From: Hyaloraphidium curvatum
Taxonomy: Eukaryota; Monoblepharomycota; Hyaloraphidiomycetes; Hyaloraphidiales; Hyaloraphidiaceae
Assembly (NCBI GenBank): GCA_025558095.1
Contig: JAIVFI010000010.1
Coordinates: 62,001 to 126,000, forward strand
DNA length: 64,000 nt
Reading direction: 5' to 3'
The notes beneath the pieces were generated by a model that ran no database searches, was not told where the DNA came from, and was given only the letters and a program-made list of their open reading frames with translations. Positions 41,500 through 50,337 of this stretch are shown here, piece by piece. The number at the start of each line of letters is the position of its first letter. The first letter of the stretch is position 1. A program made the translations under genes and the position numbers.

Positions 41500-42554
41500 C
41501 TACTGGGCGGTATAGCCACCATCCACGGTATACTCGGCTCCCACGCAGAACGAGCTGTCCTCGCTCGCCAGGAAGATGACCATGCTGGCGATCTCGTCGG
41601 CGCTGGCGAAGCGCTTGAGCGCGTGGAGCTGGGCGATGGTCTGGATGGAGCTGATCAGGTAAGGCGGCCGGTGTGCGCAAGCAGCGGACCTTGAAGCGCT
41701 CGTCGTCCACGGCCGTGTTGGTCATGTCCGTCTCCACGTATCTGGTTTCGAAATCGACGAAGGAGCTTCATGAGCCACACCGGATGGCTGCGAACAATGC
41801 CACGTACCCCGGCTGCGAAAATCCATGTCGGTGGAACGTCAAAGCGTCACGTAAGGGCACCGACGAGGTGAGGGGAGCCACCAGACATCAGCAGCGAGGT
41901 CCGTACGTGAACGGAATTGCAACGGATCCCGGTCCCCCTGCTCGCCAGGTGCAGTGCGACCGACTTCGTAAGCTGCCGTACCGCGCCCTTGCTGGCGCAG
42001 TACGCGATCGCGCTTTGGTTCGCAATAAGACCCATGATCGAACTGACGTTGATGATGGACTTGTCCCATTCCGCGGGCAGCTTCATCATGGAGCGGGCGC
42101 CGTACTTGCACCCCAGCATTACGCCCGTAGAGTTGACCGCCTGCACCTGGAGCCACCGTTGCAGGTCCAGGTCCTCCAGGTTCATGCTCGGAGCCCCGGA
42201 GATCCCCGCCCCGTTGAGCAGGCACGAGATGGGTCCCAGCTTGGCCTCCACCTCCTCGACGGCCTTTCCCCAGGACTCCTCGCTCGTCACGTCCAGGGGC
42301 ACGAAAATCGCCCTGGTCCCGTTGCCCAGCGCCGAAATCTCCGCGACGACCTCGTCCGCACGCCCTTTCTGCGCCGGCAAATCCGCCAGCACCACGTCCG
42401 CGCCCTCGGCCGCGGCGCGGAGGCCCGTCCGCGCGCCGATCCCGTTGGCGCCGCCCGAGATGAGGAAGACCTTGCGCTGGTCGAGCGCAAGGCGGTTCTG
42501 GAGCCGCGTTCCGGTCTTGACGGGAGGGAGGGGCGCGGAACGCGTGGAGGACAT
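41500..42554 (-). CDS. Short-chain dehydrogenase/reductase with 5-nt microexon and a frame break
   Basis: Exon 1 (41907-42554, 216 codons) holds the cofactor motif LISGGANGIGARTG, LNGAGISGAP, the Ser region SIINVSSIMG and the catalytic YCASK. It ends IRCNSVH. A 5-nt exon CCGGG (41808-41812), flanked by TTTTCGCAG and GTACGTGG, then restores the HPG-Y-VETDMTNT block with the next exon (41500-41741). Within that exon the frame must shift by one after DDERF (TTCAAGG near 41687) to reach LISSIQTIAQLHALKRFASA and the family ending GAEYTVDGGYTAQ. An inserted A is the simplest explanation, so the gene is either recently damaged or carries one sequencing error. Likely NAD(P)-dependent oxidation of an alcohol; it lies next to the enoyl-CoA hydratase gene. 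Confidence 0.75.
41808..41812 (-). other. Predicted 5-nt microexon (CCGGG) in SDR gene
   Basis: It is bracketed by a consensus acceptor (TTTTCGCAG) and donor (GTACGT) on the minus strand. Without it the Pro-Gly of the conserved SDR motif HPGYVETDM is lost; with it phases fit exactly (0, then 2). Flanking introns would be 94 and 66 nt. Confidence 0.6.
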
Positions 42555-42749
42555 CGGAAAGACAGCAGTGTCCTCGGTAAATCAAGAAGCGAGGGAAAGT
42601 ATCGGCCGGGATTCCGGCGTTCCGTGTGTGGGGGACAGTTTGGAACGCAGGACACTCGGCATCGCATCCGTTACCCGGGCCCTCGCCTCGTGGCAAGGAG
42701 GTACCTGTCGCAAGGCATTTCGTCGATTCCACAAATCGTCTATCCACAC

Positions 42750-43983
42750 TCAGATCTTAGCCTTGTCCTTGCCCTTGTTGCCCCCCATGATCCCGCCCTG
42801 GAACGCCCTGAGCATCGCCAACGCCTCGGGATCCGCCGACGCCATCATCTGCGCCGCAATCAGAGTCCATCCGCCGCCCAATGCACGGCAAACCCACCTG
42901 CGCCGAATCCTCGGCGGCAACGGCACCCTGCATCGACGCGCCGTTGGCCACGAGGCTGATGAGCTGCTTGGTCAGGATCAGGCCGGTGGGGCTCAGGGCG
43001 AGCATGTCCTTGGCGAAGCGCCGGGCGGCGTCGCGGAGCTCGTCCTTGGTCTTGACGATCTCATTGAGGAGTCCGCGCTGCAGGGCGCGCGGAGCGTCGA
43101 CCCAGCGGTGGGTTGCCATGAGCTAAAAGCAGCAACAATCAGCAACGGCAATCACGCAACCCTAGATCATCCCACCTCAGTCGTGAGGCCCATCCCAACC
43201 AGCCGGGGCAGCAGCCACGACAGCCCGCCCTCGCCGCCGCTCAGGCCCATCCTGTTGGCCCCGATCGACGCCCGCCAGTCCTCGCTGACGATCCGCACGT
43301 CCGCGGCGCAGAAAAGCGCGAACCCGACTCCAACAGTCGGGCCGTGAGCGGCGGCGACGACCATCTGCGGGATCGCGAAGAGCTTGGTGGCCATGAGCGA
43401 GTACTGGCGCTGCCCGAAGTAGCTGGGGACGGGGATTGACGGGTCCGGGGGGGTGTACACGTCCTTCCAGGTGGAACCGAAGTCCTGTGGAACATTAACT
43501 CGCTTAGCATGTTGTAGGTTTCTCATTCTCGCGGCAAGCTCACCAGGCCAGCCGAAAAGTTGCGGCCTTCGCCGGCGAGGCACACGACGCGAACTGTTGA
43601 CAGACGATGAGCAAGGTGGCACCGCAATCTCGAAGGTGAACCACGTACTGGTGCGGTTCATCATCAGGCGGTCGCAAATCTCGTGGAACATGGTCGTCAG
43701 CGGCCACGACAGCGAGTTCATCTTGGTCGGGCGGTCGAAGACGATCCACAGCACGCGCCCTTCCTGTCCCCCGGAACACTCGTCAGCGGAGCACCTCCAG
43801 CTGCTCGTTGCTCCGCCCACCTCCTCGGTCCAGACCTTGAGCCCGACCTCAGCGTACTCTTCAAACGGGCGGAGCTGCCCCTGGGAGACAGCACACGCGG
43901 GAGGAGACCCGCCAGGCCGCGTCAATCCCGCTGCCGCCGGCGAGGACAGCAAACCGGACCTGGTTGGGAATGAGAGGAGCCAT
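42750..43983 (-). CDS. Enoyl-CoA hydratase/isomerase, PTS1-like (AKI)
   Basis: Seven exons: 43960-43983, 43821-43880, 43764... exactly 43649-43763, 43544-43593, 43176-43484, 42898-43122, 42750-42848; 293 aa. Crotonase blocks: VLWIVFDRPTKMNSLSWPL, RVVCLAGEGRNFSAGLDFGS (first oxyanion-hole segment), MVVAAAHGPTVGVGFALFCA (second), NRMGLSGGEGGLSWLLPRLV with the catalytic Glu region, and ALSPTGLILTKQLI. The enzyme hydrates or isomerises unsaturated acyl-CoA in beta-oxidation. The protein ends GKDKAKI; Ala-Lys-Ile is a documented peroxisomal signal in the Candida trifunctional enzyme, so peroxisomal location is likely. Exon 1 encodes only MAPLIPNQ. It shares a 130-nt divergent promoter with the gene at 44114. 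Confidence 0.85.
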
Positions 43984-44113
43984 TTCTGAGTGTCTGCGGC
44001 TGCTTGTCGAGCGAGAGCGGATGAAACGCCGGCCCGGCGGCGCGCGCGTTTGATCTTCAATCTCAGAAATCCCTCGACGACCGCGGCGATTTGTTTCCGT
44101 CCCTCCAGTGACA

Positions 44114-45544
44114 ATGGAGGAAGCTGAGGAGCTCAGGGCCGCCATAGACGCGCTCTCGCTGCGACTGCACGCCTCGGAGTCGCGCATCGCGCAGCTTCTG
44201 CGCGCAAAGCAGGAGCCTTGCGCCTCCTGCGCCGTTCTCCGCGACGCGGTCGCGGCGCTCACGGCCGAGCTCGAAGCCCGTCGCAAAGAGAGCGCGGACG
44301 CCATCAGAAGCGCTTACGATTCGAGCGATGTGGCTGCCGAGATGGCGAAGGAGATTGAGGCGCTGCGGAAGCATAATGTGCGCCTGAAGACCGAGCTGGG
44401 ACGGGCGCGGAGGCCAAGACAGCCGCCTGTGAGGGAATCCGGGGTGCAGACGGACAAGCAGCCGGAGCATACCCTGGTTTTCGAACTCGGGACGGGATTT
44501 GCGGACCGGAGAACGCCGTCGGAGCAGCCGCCGAACCACCACGAAGATACGGCGGTTGGCCACACGACAAACGGACACACGGCTCCGATTGGAAGCCGGC
44601 CGGGACGCGTCGATGGAATTGATCAAGCACCAGCAGCATCGACATCGAACGACATGTCGGTTTCGGCAGTTGGGCAGGCCTTCAGGCCGTTCACGCCGGA
44701 AGGAGAGCTCCTCGATCCCAAGCCGGACCCCGTGGACGACGGCGTTGAAATCTACGGAGGCTATTCTGCCAGCTTCAATGATTTCGATACCGATGACAAC
44801 GCCTCGGACCGCGGTTCGGCCACCTCGGATTCCTCCGCCGGCACCTCGTCGAAACTCGTCCTCCAACATGCCCTCGCCCTCGCCGCCTCCCGCCCGCGCG
44901 TGCCCTTGCACGAGCTCACCTCCCTCCTCCGCTCCAACGGCATCCATCCGAACCGCCCGTTGTGGCCCTTGCTCCTGCGGCGCCGCGCCCCGGGCACGCT
45001 GCGGATGTGGAGCTTCCACGACGGCGCCCCGCGGCGCTTCTTCGCCCGGGCGGCGGGCGCGGGCGCCGAGGTCGGGCGCGATTCGGACGCTCCGCATTTC
45101 GTGGACTACGGGACGCAGGGGAGGGTGCCCGTGGGGTGGGACGAGGACGATTCGGCCGGGGAGGAAGGGGGAAGCGGGGCAGGGGGAGCGACCACTCCCA
45201 TTGCTCGCAGTCCAGCGCCTCCCGGCAGCCCTTCTGCGCCGCCGGCTGTGAGCGACCGGCAGCTGTGCGAAGCAGCGGCGCGGTACGTCCGCGGAAGGCG
45301 TTGGCCCGTCTCGCTCCCTGTACTGCTGGAGCACCTCGTCAACAAGGGCCTCTTTTTCGGATCCCCAGCTTCGCTGTGGAGCACGCTTTTGAACAAACGG
45401 GCGCCTGGGGAGCTACGCATGTGGGGCTGGGTGGAAGGCAGGACGCCGCGGCGTTTCCTGGGGGAGCCGGGAGGGGAATCGGAGCAGGCCGTGGAGCAGG
45501 CCAGGGGGAAGGAAAAGTTCGAGGACCACGGGACGTGGATGTGA
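44114..45544 (+). CDS. Coiled-coil protein with duplicated C-terminal module
   Basis: 476 aa, intronless. Residues 1-100 form a coiled coil with a CASC pair (LRAAIDALSLRLHASESRIA, AEMAKEIEALRKHNVRLKTE). A disordered acidic middle follows. Two related modules of about 58 residues occur near nt 44869-45045 and 45269-45460: VPLHELTSLLRSNGIHPN...LWPLLLRRRAPGTLRMWSF...PRRFF and VSLPVLLEHLVNKGLFFGS...LWSTLLNKRAPGELRMWGW...PRRFL. The shared plan (helical lead, RRAPG.LRMW, then a Gly-rich turn and PRRF) suggests a small winged-helix-like binding unit. I know no family for it. Divergent from the enoyl-CoA hydratase gene. Confidence 0.6.
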   Translation: MEEAEELRAAIDALSLRLHASESRIAQLLRAKQEPCASCAVLRDAVAALTAELEARRKESADAIRSAYDSSDVAAEMAKEIEALRKHNVRLKTELGRARRPRQPPVRESGVQTDKQPEHTLVFELGTGFADRRTPSEQPPNHHEDTAVGHTTNGHTAPIGSRPGRVDGIDQAPAASTSNDMSVSAVGQAFRPFTPEGELLDPKPDPVDDGVEIYGGYSASFNDFDTDDNASDRGSATSDSSAGTSSKLVLQHALALAASRPRVPLHELTSLLRSNGIHPNRPLWPLLLRRRAPGTLRMWSFHDGAPRRFFARAAGAGAEVGRDSDAPHFVDYGTQGRVPVGWDEDDSAGEEGGSGAGGATTPIARSPAPPGSPSAPPAVSDRQLCEAAARYVRGRRWPVSLPVLLEHLVNKGLFFGSPASLWSTLLNKRAPGELRMWGWVEGRTPRRFLGEPGGESEQAVEQARGKEKFEDHGTWM

Positions 45545-45593
45545 GGCGCGGGAGCGGGAATCGGATATCTCGAAGCCCATCGCTCGCCTGGAA

Positions 45594-47021
45594 TCACTTG
45601 CCGCGGTACACCTTCCCGTCTGCCCATACGATCCGTTCGAGCGCGGCCCATCCGTCCGGATCCTTCTCCCTCTCCGCCTCCCTCGCCTTCCACGCCGCCC
45701 GCACGTGCTCGATCCCGATCCCACCCACCGCAAACATCGAATCCTCCGCCCGCGACACGTCCAGGATCCTCAGCCTGCGGAGCCGCCCGACCAGGCCGCG
45801 AAGGTCCGCGCCGTCCAGGAGGGCACGGTGCATGGTCAACCTCTCGACGTTTTCCGGGACCGCTACTTCTCCCGGCTGTCCGATGGACCGGCAGTCGGTG
45901 AGCTCGAGGGTGCGGAGGGAGAGCATGCGGCTGGGACGGCCCGGCCGAAGGGCGTTCCAGGCGATGGCAGAGGAGTTTGTCGACAGCGAGTTCAGCGAGT
46001 CCAGCAAGGCGGCCGGCAGGGAGTACGGTCCCGTGGCGAAGGTGCCGTGAACGTGGAGCACCCGCAGATGAGTGGCGGCGGCGAGCAGGGGCACAACGTC
46101 TGGGGTCAGGTGGGCACCTTTGTCCGTGGGGTCCGCGAGGATGCGCAGCTCTGTCAGGTGCGGGAATCCGGCGGCAGGAACCATCATTTGCCAATGCCGC
46201 TCGCCAAAGCACCAAGGTCGGTCCAGCACGACGGTTTCGAGCCAGGGGGCGTGGCCTCCAAACACCGCACGAGCCGTCGACGGCGAGACGAAGCTCGGCA
46301 CACCGTTGCCCGAAGGCTCGAGGGCGCCAAACCTCGCGAGCCTGATGCGGCGGAACCCGGGCACCGATTCTGCTTTGGCCCTGGCGGCTATGCGCTCCGC
46401 GAGCGCGGCCAGCGCGGCGTCCGATATCACCGGTACCACGCCGGGCTTCAAGAAGCGAACCGAACGCCCGGGTAGCGGCACGCCCGTCAAGTCCAGCGAA
46501 TGCCAGAGGGTCGGATCGTCGGCTACACCTGCCGCAGTGCGGCAGAGCCGGCGAACACGGAGGCACTGGTGAGGCATGAGGTAGGAGAAGACTTGCAGCA
46601 GGACCTCGTAGGGCAGGGCGACAAAGGGAACGGGGTCCGACTTGAGCTTCGCCTTGGCCTTCGGTGCAGCCACGACCGTGGTCCCGCCGACGACGCCGCC
46701 GACGCCTTTCTGGACTGTTCCGCGGCGCTGCAGAACAGGGACCGCCGGGCCTTTTGCCCTCAGCTTCGCGGCCTCTTTCTTCCTTGCCCCCATGTCGACC
46801 CAGCCGGGCGGCAACTTGCGCTTTTTCGCGTCGTCCGGTTTTTCGGCTCCTTTGGGCGCCTCCTTCCCCGGACCGGGTCCCGCAAGAGCTTTTGGGTTCG
46901 CCCCTCTAGGCGGTACCGCGGCCGCCGGCCCCTTCCCGCCATCGGCGCGTGCGGGCTTCTCCGGTCCGATGGCCTGCGAGAGCATTGCGGCGTAGGTGCC
47001 GCCTGCCCCCTGGCCCGCCAT
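45594..47021 (-). CDS. F-box protein with leucine-rich-like repeats
   Basis: 475 aa, single exon; start at MAGQGAGGTYAAMLSQ (another in-frame Met lies 26 codons upstream). A basic Lys/Pro-rich N-terminal 120 residues precede the F-box (about 130-175: FVALPYEVLLQVFSYLMPHQ, then CLRVRRLCRTAAGVADDPTL and W). Afterwards come irregular repeats with leucine-rich character: WLETVVLDRPWCFGERHW, FPHLTELRILADPTDKGAHL, HLRVLHVHGTFATG, MLSLRTLELTDCRSIGQPGE, LRRLRILDVSRAEDSMFAVG. It probably recruits a substrate to an SCF ubiquitin ligase through Skp1. Which substrate cannot be inferred. Convergent with the gene at 44114, stops 49 nt apart. Confidence 0.75.
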   Translation of the reverse strand: MAGQGAGGTYAAMLSQAIGPEKPARADGGKGPAAAVPPRGANPKALAGPGPGKEAPKGAEKPDDAKKRKLPPGWVDMGARKKEAAKLRAKGPAVPVLQRRGTVQKGVGGVVGGTTVVAAPKAKAKLKSDPVPFVALPYEVLLQVFSYLMPHQCLRVRRLCRTAAGVADDPTLWHSLDLTGVPLPGRSVRFLKPGVVPVISDAALAALAERIAARAKAESVPGFRRIRLARFGALEPSGNGVPSFVSPSTARAVFGGHAPWLETVVLDRPWCFGERHWQMMVPAAGFPHLTELRILADPTDKGAHLTPDVVPLLAAATHLRVLHVHGTFATGPYSLPAALLDSLNSLSTNSSAIAWNALRPGRPSRMLSLRTLELTDCRSIGQPGEVAVPENVERLTMHRALLDGADLRGLVGRLRRLRILDVSRAEDSMFAVGGIGIEHVRAAWKAREAEREKDPDGWAALERIVWADGKVYRGK

Positions 47022-47148
47022 GGCCTTGTTGACGAAGTTCGCGGTTCGGTCGTCCCGCGCCAAATAAGACGCTGCAAACCTTCTACCTCCGACTCGCACG
47101 CCGTATCGCCAGTTTTACGCAGTTCGACACGCCTACGACGCGTCAATC

Positions 47149-48494
47149 ATGCCAAACATTGAGAATCTGACACCAATCGCGCGGCATTTCCTCCGCGCCC
47201 CCTCCCGCGACCCCATTCTCGTGGCGGCGGCGCTGGGGGACCTGGAGTCGATGAAAGCCATCGTGGAGCTGCGAAAACTGTCTGCAGAGGAGTTGTGCGG
47301 CATCACAACCTATCTGAGTGACTTTGAGCTCGACGATTTCCGCTGGCCCTCCGTCTGCGACGTGCCCCAACTCGCGGCCGACGGGGACCACGTCGGCATT
47401 CTTGACTACTGGGTTTCAAAAGGCTACCCGATGCCGTTTCAGGTCGTGCTTCTGGCCGCTTAGCAGGCCGGTGCCGCGGAAGCAGTGGCTTTTCTCCAGC
47501 GCAGCAGGGCCGCATCAACGACACGACTGACGGCCATCTGATGACCTTCGACGACCTGGCAAGCGCCCTGTGCGCGCTCACCCACCCTATTGGAATCCTA
47601 TCGCGCGAGCGTCTGGAGAAGTGCGCGGACGTGCTGGTCCGGCACTTCAGGGTCCCATTCCTCGACGGACCCGAGGCTCTGGGGGTCCAGCGGAACGAAA
47701 TGGGCGGCACCTGTAGCCTGCCGATCGTGTGTTGTCACATGTCAGATCATGCGTACGAGGTTTTGAAGGACCGTTTTGGACACGGACCTATTTGGGACGA
47801 ACGCGCTGCGTTCTTCGACAAAATCATGGAAGGGTGCGCCGTGGACGTCGGCGGGCCCGTGCATGCCCCGCGACGCTTCCTGCGCATCCTCCGCGACTTC
47901 TTCCCCGATCCGGAACAGCAGCAACAGATCCTCCGGGAGCAGCTGCCCCAGATCCTCGAGCATTGTAGGCACGAAGGGACCTACCGCCTCATGCTCGACA
48001 GCGGCGTGGTGAACGCGGACGCGGATCTGATGACCAGGCTTCTTGCGGTGGACCCCAAGGTCATCTGACCGTGGGGCAGCATGAGCGAAGTCGAGCCGGC
48101 CGAGATGTCCCCGTTCCGGAGGGACCTCTTCCGCACTCTGGACATGCTCGCCCGCCGCATCGTCCGATTCCATGGCTGCTTTGCAGGGGGATCCCTCGCC
48201 CTGGCCGCTGCGATCGAGGAGACCAAGCCGTCAGGTGCGGATCCAAACAAGGAGAGGAAGCCCCTTTTGGATGGCCACGCGCTCGTCCTCCTCCTCCTCT
48301 ACCACGGCGCCGAACCGGACCATCCGCACGTGAGGAAGAACCTGCGCAGCGGGACGGGAACGTACAAGGGGCTGCGGGATCGCATCGTAGAGGCGGCGAG
48401 GTGGCGGAAGCGCGTGCACGAGAGCAACATCGACAACCTGCCGCCCGAGGTCAAGGAGCGGATCCTGCTGTCGGTTTGGGAGGACGAACTGTAG
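47149..48494 (+). pseudogene. Decayed ankyrin-like/F-box-like protein gene
   Basis: Protein-like sequence runs through the whole stretch but is broken three times. Frame 1 begins MPNIENLTPIARHFL and continues to VVLLAA at a TAG (47461-47463); reading on gives QAGAAEAVAFLQ in the same frame. A one-base shift near 47500 then leads to GRINDTTDGHLMTFDDL and a long open part (FRVPFLDGPEALGVQRNE, FFPDPEQQQQILREQLPQIL) ending at TGA (48066-48068). The same frame resumes with MSPFRRDLFRTLDMLARRIV, ALVLLLLYHGAEPDHPHVRK and an F-box-like tail NIDNLPPEVKERILLSV. No convincing introns remove all the breaks (a 51-nt GTTTCA...TTAG intron could remove the first). Most likely a pseudogene of an ankyrin-type protein. 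Confidence 0.55.
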
Positions 48495-48638
48495 ATGTGC
48501 ATCGCTTTTGTTGGAAACTGCTTGTTGTGTCGCTTCCTGGGCGGATGACTCGTTAGGGTCCGCCGTTGGCGCAGCGTCTCGGCGTCCCCAAACTAGGCGA
48601 CGTGAATCACACCACATCCCCACACACGCTCGGTCGCG

Positions 48639-50045
48639 ATGCACCTTCCGTGGTCCCTCACAGGGGGCCGCACGCAGGTTATAGTCGTCTCCCTCCTCGC
48701 CTTCGCCTGTCCCGGCATGTTCAACGCCCTCAACGGCCTCGGCGGCGCCGGCTCCAGCGACGCAACGACCGCCAACAACGCCAACACAGCGCTCTACGCC
48801 TGCTTCGCCGTCTTCGGGTACTTCGGCGGCTTCATCTTTGACCTCCTCGGGAGCTGGGCGAACCGGATTCTATTGGGCGTCGGCGGGGCGACCTACGTCT
48901 TCTACGCCGTCGCGCAGTACGTCGCGGGCCACGTCGCCGGCATGGGCTGGATCGCCATCCTCTCCGGCGCGCTTCTCGGTGCCGGCGCGGGCCTTTTCTG
49001 GACCGCGCAGGGGGCCATGATGCTCGCCTACGCCCCCGAAGACCTCAAAGGCACCTACATCGCCATCTTCTGGGTCATTTTCAACCTCGGCGGGTTCCTG
49101 GGCGGCCTGCTCGTGTTCGGCATCAACTACGACGACGTCGAACCGGACGCTTCTCCGGCAACCTACTTCACGTTTGCCGGGATCATGGCCGCGGGCTCCC
49201 TTGCCGCATTCTTCCTCGTCGTGGACCCGCGCAGGGTCGTCCGGGAGGACGGCGAGCCCGTGGCGTTCAAACCCTCCGGCAACCCGTTCGCCCAGCTCAA
49301 GGAGATCGCGCTCCTCTTCCTCGACCGGCGGATGCTCCTCCTGACGCCGCTCTTCGCGGCGAGCAACTTCTTCTACAGCTACCAGTTCAACGCCGTCAAC
49401 GGAGCCTTGTTCACCGTGCGCGCCCGCGGATTGAACAGCGCGCTTTACTGGGCGTCGCAGATGCTCGGCAGCTGGGTGCTCGGGCAGCTCTTCTTGGACC
49501 GAAAATCCATGGGCCGCCGCAAACGCGCCGTCTGGGGCGGCATCATCCTGGCCGCGTTCTTCACCGTCGCCTGGGCGCTCGGATGCTACCTCCAGTTCGG
49601 CTGGCGCGGCGGATACTCCTCCCCCGCCGACGTTGGGCAGCCGATCGACATCACCGACTCGGCAGCCTACGCCTTCCCCATCGTCGTTTTCCTCCTGTAC
49701 GGGATCGGCGACGCCATGCTCCAGGTCTACGCCTACTACATCATGGGCGCCCTGACGGACGATCTCTCGAAATCGGCCGCGTACGCGGGGTACTACAAGG
49801 GCATCCAGAGCGCTTTCGCCGCCGTGGCGTGGCAGCTGGACAACGTCGCCAGCTGGCGGGCGCAGTTCATCGTCAACTGGGTGCTCTTCACGCTCTCGGT
49901 GCCCTTCTACATGTGGGTGGCGCTGAAGCACGTCGAGGACACCAAGGTCGAGACGCTGCGGCGGACGCTCGCGCGGGCGCAGGGGGAGGCGGTCAAGGGC
50001 GCGGATGCCAAGGTGGTCGCGCAGGCGGAGTCCGTGGAGGCCTGA
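48639..50045 (+). CDS. UNC93-like (DUF895) MFS membrane protein
   Basis: 468 aa, intronless. It has about 11-12 TM helices (VIVVSLLAFACPGMFNALNG, LYACFAVFGYFGGFIFDLLG, WIAILSGALLGAGAGLFWTA, IAIFWVIFNLGGFLGGLLVF and so on). PGMFNALNGLGGAG in TM1, FWTAQGAMMLAYAPED and ALTDDLSKSAAYAGYYKGIQ are blocks typical of fungal UNC93/DUF895 proteins, a branch of the major facilitator superfamily whose substrates are mostly unknown. The C-terminal tail is charged and cytosolic. A damaged copy of the last 130 nt of this ORF plus 3' flank lies inverted at 53539-53706. Confidence 0.8.
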   Translation: MHLPWSLTGGRTQVIVVSLLAFACPGMFNALNGLGGAGSSDATTANNANTALYACFAVFGYFGGFIFDLLGSWANRILLGVGGATYVFYAVAQYVAGHVAGMGWIAILSGALLGAGAGLFWTAQGAMMLAYAPEDLKGTYIAIFWVIFNLGGFLGGLLVFGINYDDVEPDASPATYFTFAGIMAAGSLAAFFLVVDPRRVVREDGEPVAFKPSGNPFAQLKEIALLFLDRRMLLLTPLFAASNFFYSYQFNAVNGALFTVRARGLNSALYWASQMLGSWVLGQLFLDRKSMGRRKRAVWGGIILAAFFTVAWALGCYLQFGWRGGYSSPADVGQPIDITDSAAYAFPIVVFLLYGIGDAMLQVYAYYIMGALTDDLSKSAAYAGYYKGIQSAFAAVAWQLDNVASWRAQFIVNWVLFTLSVPFYMWVALKHVEDTKVETLRRTLARAQGEAVKGADAKVVAQAESVEA

Positions 50046-50337
50046 TTGCCGGTCATGAATGTCTAGAACGGCAACAATAAGCATCACCTTGCGGACCATG
50101 AGGTGGCTTCATCTCGCCAATCGCCAACGTTCTACATCGATCGATCCGGCAGGCAAATCGCGTCAGCAGAGTAAAACCTACCACCAACGCTTCGTGCCGC
50201 ACGAGCAGACTCCTTCCCTACTATGCTTCATAATGATGGGGCGTCGGATATTCGGGGCCGAGCAGCGACTGCACGGGTTTGTCGTGCCGGCCCGCGCGCC
50301 GGTCGCAAGTTTCCTCACCCCGGCGGGCTAAACCGCC

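Noticed and set aside
47461-48068. Readthrough or selenocysteine use at TAG and TGA in the ankyrin-like locus
   Set aside because: A frameshift is also present, other genes terminate normally at TAG, TGA and TAA, and no SECIS-like element was noticed. Decay is simpler.
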